33,422 nucleotides of DNA from Type-B symbiont of Plautia stali (GCA_001485295.1 BBOA01000016.1:1-33422), one strand, 5' to 3'; shown: positions 22,250 through 31,628, counted from the first letter of the stretch. Notes: a model not told the origin generated them from the sequence alone. Numbers and translations: made by a program.

Positions 22250-22825
22250 TCAGGTATCGAGAAAATTGCGTAGCAGCTGATGCCCCTGTTCGCTCAGGAT
22301 GCTTTCGGGATGAAATTGCACACCTTCCAGCGCCAGCGTCTTATGGCGAAAGCCCATAATCTCATCGGGTTTGCCCTCTTTCAGGCTCCAAGCGGTGATT
22401 TCGAACGCGTCGGGCAGTGAATCCCAAGCGACGATCAGAGAGTGATAACGCGTAACGGTTAGCGGATCGTTGAGGTTGCGGAATACGCCGCGATGATTGT
22501 GCGCGATGGCAGAGGTCTTGCCGTGCATCACCTGACGAGCGCGCACTACCTTCGCGCCATAGGCCTGCGCGATCGCCTGGTGGCCGAGGCAAACGCCCAA
22601 CACCGGAATGCGCCCGGCGAAATGGCGGATCGCCGCCATCGACACGCCGGACGCGGCGGGCGTGCAGGGCCCCGGCGAAATCACCAGATGTGTCAGCGGC
22701 AACGACGCCATCTCTTCCAGCGTGATGGCGTCGTTGCGCACGACGCGTACCTGCGCGCCAAGCTCGCAGAAATACTGATAAAGATTCCAAGTAAAGGAGT
22801 CATAGTTATCGATTAGCAGCAGCAT
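22250..22825 (-). CDS. pabA: Aminodeoxychorismate synthase glutaminase subunit PabA
   Basis: Class I glutamine amidotransferase that supplies ammonia to PabB for 4-amino-4-deoxychorismate, the precursor of p-aminobenzoate and folate. 191 residues (E. coli 187). The catalytic Cys79 is in GVCLGHQ and the His-Glu pair in VQFHPES near the end; SPGPCTP forms the oxyanion region. Could be confused with TrpG, but the neighbours argD and fic and the N-terminus [17 protein letters not shown] match PabA. The spacer to argD (22162-22249) is AT-rich and carries the ARG boxes. Intact. Confidence 0.95.
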   Translation of the reverse strand: MLLLIDNYDSFTWNLYQYFCELGAQVRVVRNDAITLEEMASLPLTHLVISPGPCTPAASGVSMAAIRHFAGRIPVLGVCLGHQAIAQAYGAKVVRARQVMHGKTSAIAHNHRGVFRNLNDPLTVTRYHSLIVAWDSLPDAFEITAWSLKEGKPDEIMGFRHKTLALEGVQFHPESILSEQGHQLLRNFLDT

Positions 22826-22866
22826 AATCCGTCCTGACAGAGAAAACCGCCGCTATTCTACGCGTT

Positions 22867-23284
22867 TTACAGGCTGTCGCGACTGACTACGCTGGCGAAG
22901 ATTGCTTCCTGCGGCGCTAAATCGCCGCAGGCGCCCGCCTTGATTAGCATCGCATCAAGGCTGCGCCTCGACGTTCTGCCACTCCAGAAAATAGCCAGCA
23001 GCAGCGCCAGCTGCTCGAAGAAGATGCGCTGGGCGCGTCCGTTGCCTTCTCGGAACGGATGCAGCATGTTGATTTCTCAGTATTATGCGCGACGCCTGCC
23101 CAAGCGTAGACATCCTGAAACAGCGTGCGATGAATGTGTCAGAGAAAAAACAAGCCAATCGTGGCGGGCCCCAGCTCAAGCGTCGCCAGACGCGCGGCGC
23201 TGAGCACCAGCTCCGCCTTACGTAGCTTGCGGCGTCATTTTGCCACAGGTAAAGATCGCGCGCCACGGTACTATTCGACGCCAT
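22867..23284 (-). pseudogene. fic: fic, AMP-transferase, degraded
   Basis: Remnant of the Fic protein (about 200 residues in E. coli), which AMPylates protein hydroxyls. The start ATG at 23284 follows a GAGGAGG site. Readable blocks are RDLYLWQNDA, then in another frame LRKAELVLSAARLATLELGP, then a TGA where Cys is expected before IHRTLFQDVYAWAG, a deletion of roughly 60 residues, INMLHPFREGNGRAQRIFFE and finally KAGACGDLAPQEAIFASVV to the TAA at 22867. The catalytic HPFREGNGR motif is intact although the rest is broken. Overlaps yhfG by 14 bp. Confidence 0.9.
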
Positions 23285-23443
23285 ACTGCCTCCTCAGCGA
23301 GTCGAGTCACTCGTCGGCCCGATCGTAAGTGCTGGTCGGCTCGTTCAGTATAAATCTGCCAGCCGACAGCTGGCCTGATAGCTGGCGACGCATCGCTGCT
23401 GCCAGAGCGTATTTTTTTGTTTCTCGTTGAATTTGCTTGTCAT
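23271..23443 (-). pseudogene. yhfG: yhfG, putative Fic-partner antitoxin, degraded
   Basis: Small gene upstream of fic, about 55 residues in E. coli, known as the partner of Fic. The start at 23443 (MTSKFNEKQKNTLWQQQR) follows AGGAGG. The frame then breaks around SCRLADLY; the other frame continues FILNEPTSTYDRADE, a TGA where Trp is likely, and LDSLRRQYGVE to TAG at 23271. So one frameshift and one nonsense mutation. Toxin and antitoxin have decayed together. Confidence 0.75.
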
Positions 23444-23524
23444 GCTGCCTCCTAGCCGGGGTTGTCCACTCTCTCGAAGCTGAGTATAGGAGCAAATTTT
23501 CCCTTGCCGGAGACGGGCAAAGCG

Positions 23525-23547
23525 ATGCCGCCAACGGATGGCGGCAT
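23525..23547. other. Stem-loop downstream of ppiA remnant
   Basis: ATGCCGCC (23525-23532) and GGCGGCAT (23540-23547) pair perfectly over 8 bp with a 7-nt loop, just after the ppiA stop. On the minus strand the following CGCTTTG is not a good U-run. Possibly the old ppiA terminator. Confidence 0.4.
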
Positions 23548-23553
23548 AAAAAG

Positions 23554-23872
23554 TTACGGCAGGAGTTTCGCAGAGAGGATAACTACCGGTTTTACCGTCA
23601 CATTTTGATAAGGACCGACATCTTTAACCGGCACCTGTGAAATTTTCTCCGCCACATCCATCCCTTTCACAATTTTACCAAAAACCGCATAGCCGAAGTC
23701 GCGCTGGCCGTGGTCGAGGAAGGCGTTATCGGTAACGTTGAGAAAGAACTGGCTGGTAGCCGCTGTCTTTATCAGCGGTACGAACTATAGAGATAGTGCC
23801 GCGCAGGTTGCGCAGGCCGTTGTCCGCTTCGTTTTTGTTTTTAATCGGCAAGTTGGTCTACTTCTCCTGCAT
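23554..23872 (-). pseudogene. ppiA: ppiA, periplasmic cyclophilin A, 5'-truncated
   Basis: PpiA is a periplasmic cyclophilin-type prolyl isomerase of about 190 residues. Only the second half is readable. It begins MQEK, a TAG at 23858-23860 where Gln is likely, then [17 protein letters not shown] with a 6-bp duplication (AAAAAC twice), [16 protein letters not shown], a frameshift, and [19 protein letters not shown] through [10 protein letters not shown] to TAA at 23554. The signal peptide and about 90 further residues are absent; the sequence before MQEK looks like AT-rich promoter DNA, so a deletion has joined the upstream region to mid-gene. Confidence 0.88.
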
Positions 23873-23967
23873 GTTATTGTAAAGAGCATAAAATACAAAA
23901 GTCAGCATTTTACCATTATTTATGCATAATGCGGGCAAAATGGACGAACAGCCACGCAAACTTTTTT

Positions 23968-23983
23968 CGTGATATAAATCACA
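23968..23983. promoter_or_regulatory. CRP-binding site between ppiA and tsgA
   Basis: CGTGA-TATAAA-TCACA matches the CRP consensus TGTGA-N6-TCACA at 9 of 10 positions. It lies between the divergent ppiA remnant and tsgA; in E. coli the ppiA promoters are cAMP-CRP regulated. The site survives although both flanking genes are broken. Confidence 0.65.
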
Positions 23984-24096
23984 TTACTAATGAAATATGA
24001 AAAGGGTTTTTCACTCTTTATTTATTAAGATCACAGTTGTGTTTACACTTTCTGACAGTTTTACGCCGCCTTCTCTGTTTTCCACAGGTTCACAAC

Positions 24097-25274
24097 ATGA
24101 CAAATCGTAATTGTATCGGGCTTACTTGGATAAGCTTTTTCTCGTACGCGCTGACCGGCGCGCTGGTGATCGTCACCGGCATGGTCATGGGCGAAATCGC
24201 GAAGGATTTCCAGCTGCCGATTGAAAGTATGGGAAATACCTTTACCTTCCTGAACGCCGGCATTCTGGTTTCGGTTTTCCTTAACGCCTGGCTTATGGTT
24301 ATCGTGCCGCTTAAGCGCCAGCTAACTTTCGGTTTATTTTGATGGTGCTGGCGGTGCTGGGCCTGATGACTAGTCGCGATATATCCGTCTTCTCGCTCTG
24401 CATATTAGTGCTGGGTATAGTCAGCGGCATCACTATGTCGATCGGCACCTTCCTGATCACCCATCTGTATGAAGGCCGCCAGCGCGGCTCGCGCCTGCTG
24501 TTTACCGACTCCTTCTTCAGCATGGCTGGCACGCTGTTTCCGGTGCTGGCGGGCATCCTACTGGCGCGCGCGCTGCCATGGTACTGGGTCTATGTCTGCA
24601 TCGGCATTATCTATGTCGCGATCTTCGTCCTGACGCTGTGCGTCGAGTTTCCGGTGCTGCGCAAGCCGGAAAACAGCCCGATGGTGGAAAAAGAGAAATG
24701 GGGCGTCGGCGTCCTGTTCCTCGCTATAGCCGCGCTCTGCTATATCCTCGGCCAGCTCGGGTTTATCTCTTGGGTGCCGGAATACGCCACAAAAAATATG
24801 GGCATGGATATCGCCAGCGCCGGCCAGCTGGTTGGCAACTTCTGGACCGCCTATATGATCGGCATGTGGGTATTTAGCTTCCTGCTGCGCTTCTTCGATC
24901 TGCAGCGCATTCTGATAGTGCTGGCTGGTCTGGCGACGCTGCTGATGTACTGGTTCATCAGCGCCACGGACGCCAGAATGCTGCGCTGGATTATTATGAT
25001 CCTCGGCTTCAGCTCAAGCGCCATCTACACCACCATCATTACGCTCGGCTCGCTGCAGACCAAGGTCTCCTCGCCAAAGCTAGTAAACTTTATCCTGACC
25101 TGCGGCACCCTCGGCACCATGCTGACCTTTGTCGTAACAAGCCCGATCGTCAAGCAAGGCGGTGTCCATGCCGCGCTGCTGACGGCGAACGGACTCTACG
25201 CTGTGGTGTTCGTGATGTGTGTACTGCTGAGCTTTGTCACCCGACATCGTCAGCACGGCCACGTGATGCACTAA
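24097..25274 (+). pseudogene. tsgA: tsgA, MFS transporter with single frameshift
   Basis: TsgA is an inner-membrane MFS-type protein, 393 residues in E. coli. The first 82 codons ([20 protein letters not shown] to [12 protein letters not shown]) end in TGA at 24340-24342 because one T is missing in ggtttattttgatgg. The stop overlaps an in-frame ATG of the downstream part as TGATG, and the remaining about 310 codons ([13 protein letters not shown] through [13 protein letters not shown]) are open to TAA at 25272. Everything but that one base looks functional, so this is a recent lesion, a sequencing error or, less likely, a slippage site at the T-run. Restart at TGATG would yield a protein lacking the first two or three helices. 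Confidence 0.85.
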
Positions 25275-25413
25275 TCAATAACAAGGCGACACAAGCTGCT
25301 TTTTTATCCCGCCGCAAAAATGCGATCCTGCGCTTTTGTTAACTGAACGAATAACTTACGAAAAATTTTTCAGAAACAGCAACCTGCCTCAAAATAGGTA
25401 TACAGAAAGCAAC

Positions 25414-25427
25414 TTGATATATATTAG
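25414..25427 (+). promoter_or_regulatory. Degenerate FNR-like box upstream of nirB
   Basis: TTGAT-ATAT-ATTAG resembles the FNR site TTGAT-N4-ATCAA with a perfect left half and a damaged right half. It lies about 58 bp upstream of the nirB start, in the place where nirB has its FNR site in E. coli. Could be chance in AT-rich DNA. I see nothing else in the tsgA-nirB spacer (25275-25484). Confidence 0.35.
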
Positions 25428-25484
25428 TATGAGCGCAAAATAGCGCGCTATTGTAGCCTCAATTCCCGTAATTTTGAGGCATGC

Positions 25485-27589
25485 ATGAGCAAGCACAATG
25501 TCGTCGTTATCGGTAACGGCATCGTAGAGCATCACTTTATTGAGGAACTGATTGACAAAGCCGAACCCGGCAAGTTCGCGTTAACCGTCTTCTCTAAAGA
25601 CCCCCGCGTCGCCTATGACCGCGTCCATCTTTCCACCTATTTCTCTATCAACCGCGACGAGAAGCTGATCCACTCCAATACTGGCCGCGCCGTTCACTAT
25701 GATACGCTGATTTTCGCTACCGGCTCCTGGCCTTGGATCCCGCCGGGAGCGGAAGGCAGCGACTGCTTTGTTTACCGCACCATCGAAGATCTGCGCGCGC
25801 CGCAGCAAGCGCAGCGCGGTAATCGGCGGCGGCTTGCTCGGCCTGGAAGCCGCGCGTGCTGAAAAACTTAGGCACCGAAACGCACGTGATTGAGTTCGCG
25901 CCGGTACTGATGGCGAAACAGCTCGACGTGCAGGGCGGCGCGCAGCGGCGGCGTAAAATCAAAGAGATGGGCGTGCGGGTGCATACCGGCAAAAATACCC
26001 AGCAAATAGTGCATCACTCAGCGGGCGGCAAAATCCTGACGTTCGCTGACGGCAGCGCGCTCGACGTGGACTTTATCGTCTTCTCCACCAGCATTCGGCC
26101 GCAGGACAAACTGGCGAAGCAGTGCAGCCTGGCGCTCGGCCAGCGCGGCGGCTCGCCATAGACGATCACTGCCGCGCCAGCGATCCGGCGATCTACGCCA
26201 TCGGCGAGTGCGTCGCCTAGCACAACCGCGCCTCTGGCCTAGTGGCGCCAAGCTATAAAATGGCGCAGGTGGCGAGAGACGCATTATTGGGTTGCGACAG
26301 CGTCTTCTAGGGCGCCGACATGAGCGCCAAACTCAAGCTGCTCAGCATGGACGTCGGCGGCATCAGCGACGCGCATGGCCGCACGCCGGGCGCGCGTAGC
26401 CACGTTTGGCTGGATGAGAGTCGTTCGGTCTACAAACGCCTGATCGTTAGCAAAAGCGACATCGTCAAGGCGGTGCAGAGCGGCTGCCACACCGTGGCGG
26501 CGCTGAAGAGCGAAACCCGTGCCGGAACCAGCTTTGGCGGCTGCATCCCGCTGCTGACACAGATGCTGAACGCCGAGCTGAGCCGTCAGGGCATCGAGGT
26601 CAACAACCATCTCTACGCCTACTTCCCCTACTCTTGTCAGGAGCTTTACCATCTGATCCGTGTCGAGGAGATCAAAACCTTCGACGAGCGGCTGGCGAAA
26701 TATAGCCATGGTTGGAGTCACTGCTAGTGTGATGCTGGAATGACATTGTGTTCGCGCCGCAGCATGCGCCGCTGCAGGACAGCAACAATCTCTTTCTCGG
26801 CAATATTCAGAAAGATGGCACCTACTCCGTTATCCCCGCGCTCGCCCTGCGGCGAAATCACGCCGCAGGATCTGAAGGTGGTTGGCGAAGTCGCCGAGCG
26901 CTACCGCCTCTATACCAAAATCACCGGCTCGCAGCGCATCTGGTTGTTCGGCGCACAGAAAGATGATCTACCCACTATCTGGTCGCAGCTTATTGCCGCA
27001 GGCCAAGCCTATGCCAAAGCGCTACGCATGGCGAAAACCTGCGTTGGCAGCGCCTGCGTCGGCGACACAAGCTTCGGCTTCGGCATTGCGCTGCAGAACC
27101 GCTACAAAGGCATCCACACGCCGCACAAGATGAAGTTCGGCTTTCGGGCTGCACGTGCGAATGCGACGAGGCGCAGGGCAAAGACGTTGGCATTATCGCC
27201 ACGGAAAAAAGCTGGAACTTCTATGTCTACGGCAACAGCGGTATGAAGCCGCGCCACGCCGATCTGCTGGCATCTCTGATAGTATACGACTTCGACAGCG
27301 ACACGCTGATCGCCTACCTGAACCATTTTATGATGTTCTACATCCGCACTGGCGATCGACTGCTGGGCGTCAACACCAAGCTGGATGCGGAGCTAAGCGA
27401 GCTGCGCGCCTGCGCGCGTTGCGAGTGGAAGGGAACGATAAAAGATCTGACGCCGCTGGCGCGCTTCGCCCACTTTATCAACGCGCCGCTGCACGATCCC
27501 AACGTGCAGATGATCGCCGAGTGCAGCTAGCACCGGTGCGGCCGGAAGAGCGCATCGCTGTCACTCTGATTAAGGAGAACGAAGTATGA
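25485..27589 (+). pseudogene. nirB: nirB, NADH-nitrite reductase large subunit, degraded
   Basis: NirB (about 847 residues in E. coli) is the cytoplasmic siroheme/4Fe-4S subunit of NADH-dependent nitrite reductase. The FAD-binding start (SKHNVVVIGNGIVEHHFIEE) is intact, but about 35 residues are missing after HLSTYFS. Many later blocks are readable in changing frames: SDCFVYRTIEDL, ADMSAKLKLLSMDVGG, CHTVAALKSETRAG, YTKITGSQRIWLFGAQKDD, RYKGIHTPHKMKFG. TAGs lie at 26218 (Trp), 26308, 26725 and 27528 (Gln likely). The first cluster-ligand segment reads TCVGSACVGD, with the usual TWCRYG part deleted. The end VTLIKENEV TGA overlaps the nirD ATG. The whole upstream Gly-rich NAD domain is also frameshifted near 25800. 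Confidence 0.95.
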
Positions 27590-27892
27590 GCCAGTGAACG
27601 CCTGTCTGCAATCTGCAGCAAATCCTGCCCGATACCGGCGTATGCGCGCTGATGAATAACCAGTAGATCGCCATTTTTCGGCCGCGCGACAATAGCGAGC
27701 TGTTCGCCATCAGCAATATCGATCCCTTTACCCGGGCCAGCGTGCTGTCGCGCAGCATTATCGCCGAGCATGAGAACACGCTCTGAGCCGTTAGCCCACT
27801 GAAGAAGCAGCGCTTTCGCCTCAGCGACGGCCGCTGTATAGAGGACACATCGCACCCTGTCGCCGCTTATCCGGTCCGGGTAAACGCGTGCA
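27586..27892 (+). pseudogene. nirD: nirD, nitrite reductase small subunit, three stops
   Basis: NirD is a Rieske-fold small subunit of about 108 residues. The reading frame is preserved: MSQ, TGA at 27595 (Trp expected), QILPDTGVCALMNNQ, TAG at 27664 (Gln expected), IAIFRPRDNSELFAISNIDP, AEHENTL, TGA at 27784 (Trp expected), SPLKKQRFRLSDGRC. The C-terminal end fades near 27890. Decay by point mutation with no clear indel until the end. Confidence 0.92.
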
Positions 27893-27916
27893 AGGCGAGG
27901 GATGCTATGCTACGCC

Positions 27917-27937
27917 GCCGGCGCCCAGCGCGCCGGC
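27917..27937. other. GC-rich stem-loop at nirD-cysG junction
   Basis: GCCGGCGC (27917-27924) and GCGCCGGC (27930-27937) pair perfectly around CCAGC, in the short spacer where E. coli has nirC. No U-run follows. May be a by-product of the deletion or an unrelated hairpin. Confidence 0.35.
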
Positions 27938-27964
27938 TGTCTGCCCTCTCTTCTCGCTTTCAGG

Positions 27965-29332
27965 ATGCACTACAGACTACTTTCCCTTTTTGTCGCCTGT
28001 AGGGCAAACGCTGTTTGCTGGTGGGCGGCAGCGAGGTTGCTAAGCGCAAGGCACGCCTGCTGTTGGCCGCCGGCACCGATCTGCAGGTCGGCGCGCTGCA
28101 CTTTTCGCCCGCCTTCCGCCAGTGGGCCGACGGCGGCGAGCTGACGCTAATACCGGGCGCGTTCGACGACGCGTAGCTGTGGTCGCCGCCACCGATGACG
28201 ACATCGTAAATCAGCAGGTGGCGGACACCGCCGAGGCGCAGCGCATCTTCTGCAATCTGGTGGATGCGCCGGAACAGGCCAGCGCGATTATGCCGTCGAT
28301 TATCGACCACTCGCCGCTGATGGTGGCAGTCTCTTTTAGCGGCCGCGCGCCGGTGCTGGCGCGTCTACTACGCGAAAAAATCGAAGCGATGCTGCCACAG
28401 TATCTCGGCCAGTTGGCGTCGCTAGAGGGTGCGATGCGCGCGCGGGTTAAACAGCGTTTCGCCTGAATGGCACAGCGCCGCTTTTTCTAGGAGTGCTTTT
28501 TCACCAGCGATCGCCTAGCGTAGACGCTGGCTAACGGCGACGGCGCGCGCGGATCGGCTGGTCGAGGCGCTGTTCAGCGACGCGCTGCTCGCGCAAGGGG
28601 AAGTGCCGCTGGTGGGCGACGGACCGGGCGATGCCGGTCTGCTGACGCTGAAAGGGCTGCAGCAGATCCAGCAGGCGGATATGATTGTTTACGACCGGCT
28701 AGTGTCAAAGGAGATCCTGAACCTCGTGCGCCGCGACGCGGAGCACATTTTCGTCGGCAAGATCGCCGGACATCACTGCATACCGCAGGAGGAAATCAAT
28801 CAGCTACTGCAACAGGCGCAGCACGGCAGGCGCGTGGTTCGCCTGAAAGGCGGCGATCCCTTTATCTTCGGGCGCGGCGGCGAGGAGCTGGAAGCGCTGG
28901 CTCAGCATCAGATCCCGTTCAGCGTGGTTGCCGGGCGTGAAGGTAGCCTCGGGCTGCGCACCCTATAGCGGCATTCTGCTAACGCACTGCGACCATGCGC
29001 AGAACGTGCTGCTGGTCACTGGCCACTTGCAGCAGAAGAACGCGCTAGAGTGGGAGAAGATTGCCGCCGAGCAGCAGACGCTGGTATTTTATATGGGGCT
29101 ATCGTAGGCGCCGCATATTGAGCAGCAGCCAATGCGTCACGGTATGTGCGCGGATATGCTGATGGCGCTGGTGGAGAACGGCACTAACACGCGGCAGCGC
29201 GTGCTGACCGGTACGCTAGAGCGGCTCGGCGAGCTGGTGCAGGACGCTTTGCTCTTCGGCCCACCTCACCCGCTTGCTAGCTATTTTTGCGGTCTGAAAA
29301 AGCGGGATAGCTTCCGCCCTTTTACTTTTTAA
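27965..29332 (+). pseudogene. cysG: cysG, siroheme synthase, degraded
   Basis: CysG (457 residues in E. coli) makes siroheme from uroporphyrinogen III by methylation, oxidation and iron insertion. N-terminal precorrin-2 dehydrogenase part: [51 protein letters not shown], and [17 protein letters not shown]-terminal methyltransferase: [56 protein letters not shown]. TAGs at 28000, 28174, 28488 (Trp), 28521 (Gln) and 29105 (Gln), a TGA at 28464, and several frameshifts break it. The segment after PFSVVAG is frameshifted and resumes as [15 protein letters not shown]. Its loss implies no siroheme unless another route exists. Confidence 0.95.
29302..29330 (+). terminator. Hairpin at cysG end, possible terminator
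   Basis: GCGGGA (29302-29307) and TTCCGC (29312-29317) pair over 6 bp with one G-T, then cctttta and five Ts (29326-29330). Lies in the last codons of cysG, convergent with trpS. Confidence 0.45.
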
Positions 29333-29337
29333 TCAAA

Positions 29338-30342
29338 TTAGGGCACGTCAACAAAGCCAATGGCTTCATACACCTTCTTCAGCGTCTCCTGCGCGCGCGC
29401 GCGTGCTTTCTGCGCGCCGTCGCGCATCACCTGCTCCAAGAAGGCTTCATCATTGCGGTAGCGGTTGTAGCGCTTCTGCAGCTCGCTGAGCATACCGGAT
29501 ACCGAATCCACCACAGCGCCTTTCAGGTGGCGATATATCTTACCTTCGAAATCCGCTTCCAGCCCGGCGATAGTTTTACCGGTGACGCCCGACAGAATAT
29601 CCAGCAGGTTCGACACGCCCGCTTTCTCTTTCACGTCGTAACGCACCATCGGCGGCTCTTCGGAGTCGGTCACCGCGCGTTTGATCTTCTTCACCACCGA
29701 TTTTGGATCTTCCAGCAGGCCGATAACGTTGTTGCGGTTATCGTCTGATTTGGACATCTTGCGCGTCGGCTCCAACAGCGACATCACGCGAGCGCCCGAT
29801 TTCGGGATAAACGGCTTAGGCACGCGGAAGATATCACCGTAGATGGCGTTAAAGCGCTGCGCGATATCGCGACTCAACTCAAGATGCTGCTTCTGATCTT
29901 CGCCTACCGGCACTTGATTGGTCTGGTAAAGTAGAATATCCGCGGCCATCAGCACCGGATAATCAAATAGTCCGGCGTTGATGTTCTCTCCATAGCGCGC
30001 CGACTTGTCTTTGAACTGGGTCATACGGCTCAGCTCGCCGAAATAGGCGTAGCAGTTCAGCACCCAGCTCAGCTGCGCGTGTTCCGGCACGTGCGACTGT
30101 ACAAAGATGGTGCTCTTGCTGGGATCGATGCCGCAAGCAAGATAAAGCGCCAGCGTATCCAGCGTGGCTTTACGCAGCGCCGCCGGATCCTGACGAACGG
30201 TGATAGCGTGCAGATCGACGATGCAGTAAATGCAGTGGAAATCGTCCTGCATCTGCACCCACTGACGCAGCGCACCCATATAGTTGCCAATGGTAAGTTC
30301 GCCTGACGGCTGTGCGCCGCTGAAAACAATGGGTTTGCTCAT
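29338..30342 (-). CDS. trpS: Tryptophanyl-tRNA synthetase
   Basis: Class Ic aminoacyl-tRNA synthetase charging tRNA-Trp in the cytoplasm. I place the start at 30342 ([20 protein letters not shown]), giving 334 residues, the E. coli length, with an AAGGA site 8-12 nt upstream. The HIGH-like motif appears as TIGNYMG and the KMSKS motif as RKMSKSDDN. The frame is open upstream, without a stop, into the decayed gph, so a longer 437-codon open frame exists; only the part from 30342 is TrpS. Intact and essential. Confidence 0.97.
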   Translation of the reverse strand: MSKPIVFSGAQPSGELTIGNYMGALRQWVQMQDDFHCIYCIVDLHAITVRQDPAALRKATLDTLALYLACGIDPSKSTIFVQSHVPEHAQLSWVLNCYAYFGELSRMTQFKDKSARYGENINAGLFDYPVLMAADILLYQTNQVPVGEDQKQHLELSRDIAQRFNAIYGDIFRVPKPFIPKSGARVMSLLEPTRKMSKSDDNRNNVIGLLEDPKSVVKKIKRAVTDSEEPPMVRYDVKEKAGVSNLLDILSGVTGKTIAGLEADFEGKIYRHLKGAVVDSVSGMLSELQKRYNRYRNDEAFLEQVMRDGAQKARARAQETLKKVYEAIGFVDVP

Positions 30343-30356
30343 GCTTGTGTCCTTGA

Positions 30357-30919
30357 TTAGTGCAGCCCGAGAACGGGCAAAGGTCGGCTCGCCGTAGTTA
30401 TAGCCGTAGGTCATCGCGACGTTCGGCATGCCGACGGCCTGAATATCGTTGCGCGAGTCGCCGACGAACAGCAGCTGGTTCGGTAGCACGCCGAAGCGGT
30501 CCAGCACCAGAAAAATCTCCGCCGGAGGCGGCTTTTTCACAATCACGTCATCGCAGCCGATGATCAGCGTAAACGCCTCGGCGATGCCGAGCGATTTCAG
30601 CAGCGGCGCGACGAATGGTGTCGGCTTGTTGGTGACGATGGCCATCAGCAAGCCTTTACTTTAGCATGCAGCGCTAGCAGCGTCTCTTTCACCGCGTGCT
30701 GCCCGCTTCCACCGTGTGGACATAGTGCTTGCCGAACAGCGCGCGACACTATCACTTCGGTGCCGTTGCCGATCCAAGTGGAGGCGCGCTCCACGCCCGC
30801 GGGCGCCAGCTGTAAATCCGCCAGCACGCGGTCGATAGCCTGCGCCAGACCCGGCGCGCTGTGCAACGGCGTACCGTCGAGATCGAACGCCAGCGGCGGA
30901 TATCATTGAAACGAGCCAT
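30357..30919 (-). pseudogene. gph: gph, phosphoglycolate phosphatase, degraded
   Basis: HAD-family phosphatase that removes 2-phosphoglycolate from DNA repair, about 252 residues in E. coli. The start at 30919 (MARFNDIR) overlaps the rpe end. The catalytic motif is readable as AFDLDGTPLHSAPGLAQA after a frameshift, with the usual LVDSAP altered. The middle is deleted after TWIGNGTEV. The C-terminal part is [50 protein letters not shown] and [10 protein letters not shown] further deletion removes most of the last 30 residues; the old ending LPVLGLH and its TAA (30357-30359) survive in another frame, so the gph frame runs on into trpS. Confidence 0.92.
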
Positions 30920-31586
30920 TGACCTTCTCCAGTTCGTGACGCATTTCATCAATCACTTTCTTGTAGTCGGGATGGCTGAAAATCGCCGAACCGGCGACGA
31001 ACATATCCGCGCCGGCGGCAGCGATCTGGGCGATATTGTCGATCTTCACACCGCCATCCACTTCCAGACGAATGTTGTAGCCGCCGTGATCGATGCGTCT
31101 GCGCGCTTCGCGCAGCTTATCCAGCATGCCCGGAATAAAAGACTGTCCGCCGAAGCCAGGGTTGACCGACATAATCAGGATCACATCGAGCTTATACATT
31201 ACATAGTCGAGATAGTTCAGCGGCGTGGCGGGGTTAAACACCAGGCCCGCTTTACAACAGTGCTCTTTGATCAGCTGCAGCGTGCGGTCGACGTGCTCGC
31301 TCGCTTCGGGATGAAAGGTGATATAGCTGGCGCCGGCTTTGGCGAAATCCGGGATCAGCGCATCGACCGGCTTCACCATCAGATGCACGTCGATCGGCGC
31401 GGTAATGCCGTAGTCGCGCAGCGCTTTCAGCACCATCGGCCCCATAGTGAGGTTGGGAGCGTAGTGGTTGTCCATCACGTCGAAATGCACCACGTCGCCG
31501 CCGGCGGCTAACGCTTTTGCGGTATCTTCACCTAGGCGGGCAAAATCCGCCGAGAGTATTGAAGGCGCCAGCAAATATTGTTTCAT
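30903..31586 (-). CDS. rpe: Ribulose-phosphate 3-epimerase
   Basis: TIM-barrel enzyme of the pentose phosphate pathway that interconverts ribulose 5-phosphate and xylulose 5-phosphate. 227 residues (E. coli 225). The start [20 protein letters not shown], metal/acid-base residues in [11 protein letters not shown], the DVHLMV loop, [11 protein letters not shown] and LEVDGGVK are intact. A GGGAG site precedes the ATG. The stop overlaps the gph start region by 17 bp, as in the dam-rpe-gph-trpS cluster of E. coli. Intact. Confidence 0.97.
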   Translation of the reverse strand: MKQYLLAPSILSADFARLGEDTAKALAAGGDVVHFDVMDNHYAPNLTMGPMVLKALRDYGITAPIDVHLMVKPVDALIPDFAKAGASYITFHPEASEHVDRTLQLIKEHCCKAGLVFNPATPLNYLDYVMYKLDVILIMSVNPGFGGQSFIPGMLDKLREARRRIDHGGYNIRLEVDGGVKIDNIAQIAAAGADMFVAGSAIFSHPDYKKVIDEMRHELEKVNGSFQ

Positions 31587-31604
31587 CCGATTCTCCCAAT
31601 GTTG

Positions 31605-31628
31605 TACGTCAGCCTTACGGCTGACGTA
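31605..31628 (-). other. Perfect inverted repeat between dam and rpe
   Basis: TACGTCAGCC (31605-31614) and GGCTGACGTA (31619-31628) pair over 10 bp with a 4-nt loop, in the 66-bp spacer between dam and rpe, ending about 19 bp before the rpe start. No T-run, so not a typical terminator. It could protect or tune the dam-rpe mRNA. Confidence 0.6.

Noticed and set aside
22362..22790. Second minus-strand open frame inside pabA (142 codons)
   Set aside because: Arg/Gly/Ala-rich out-of-frame shadow of PabA, whose own frame carries the complete catalytic motifs.
26153..26165. TAG at the end of RGGSP in nirB as another Trp-to-stop change
   Set aside because: The next frame reads AIDDHCRASDPAIYAIGE, so this is a frameshift point and the TAG is not in the ancestral frame. 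It was left out of the stop count.
29338..30651. A 437-codon gene fusing a phosphatase domain to TrpS
   Set aside because: The upstream part is the decayed 3' end of gph; TrpS has its own start and ribosome binding site at 30342 and normal length from there. Kept only as a read-through observation.
30861..31511. Long plus-strand open frame (216 codons) opposite rpe
   Set aside because: It is the antisense shadow of rpe in a GC-rich region, without a ribosome binding site or recognisable product.
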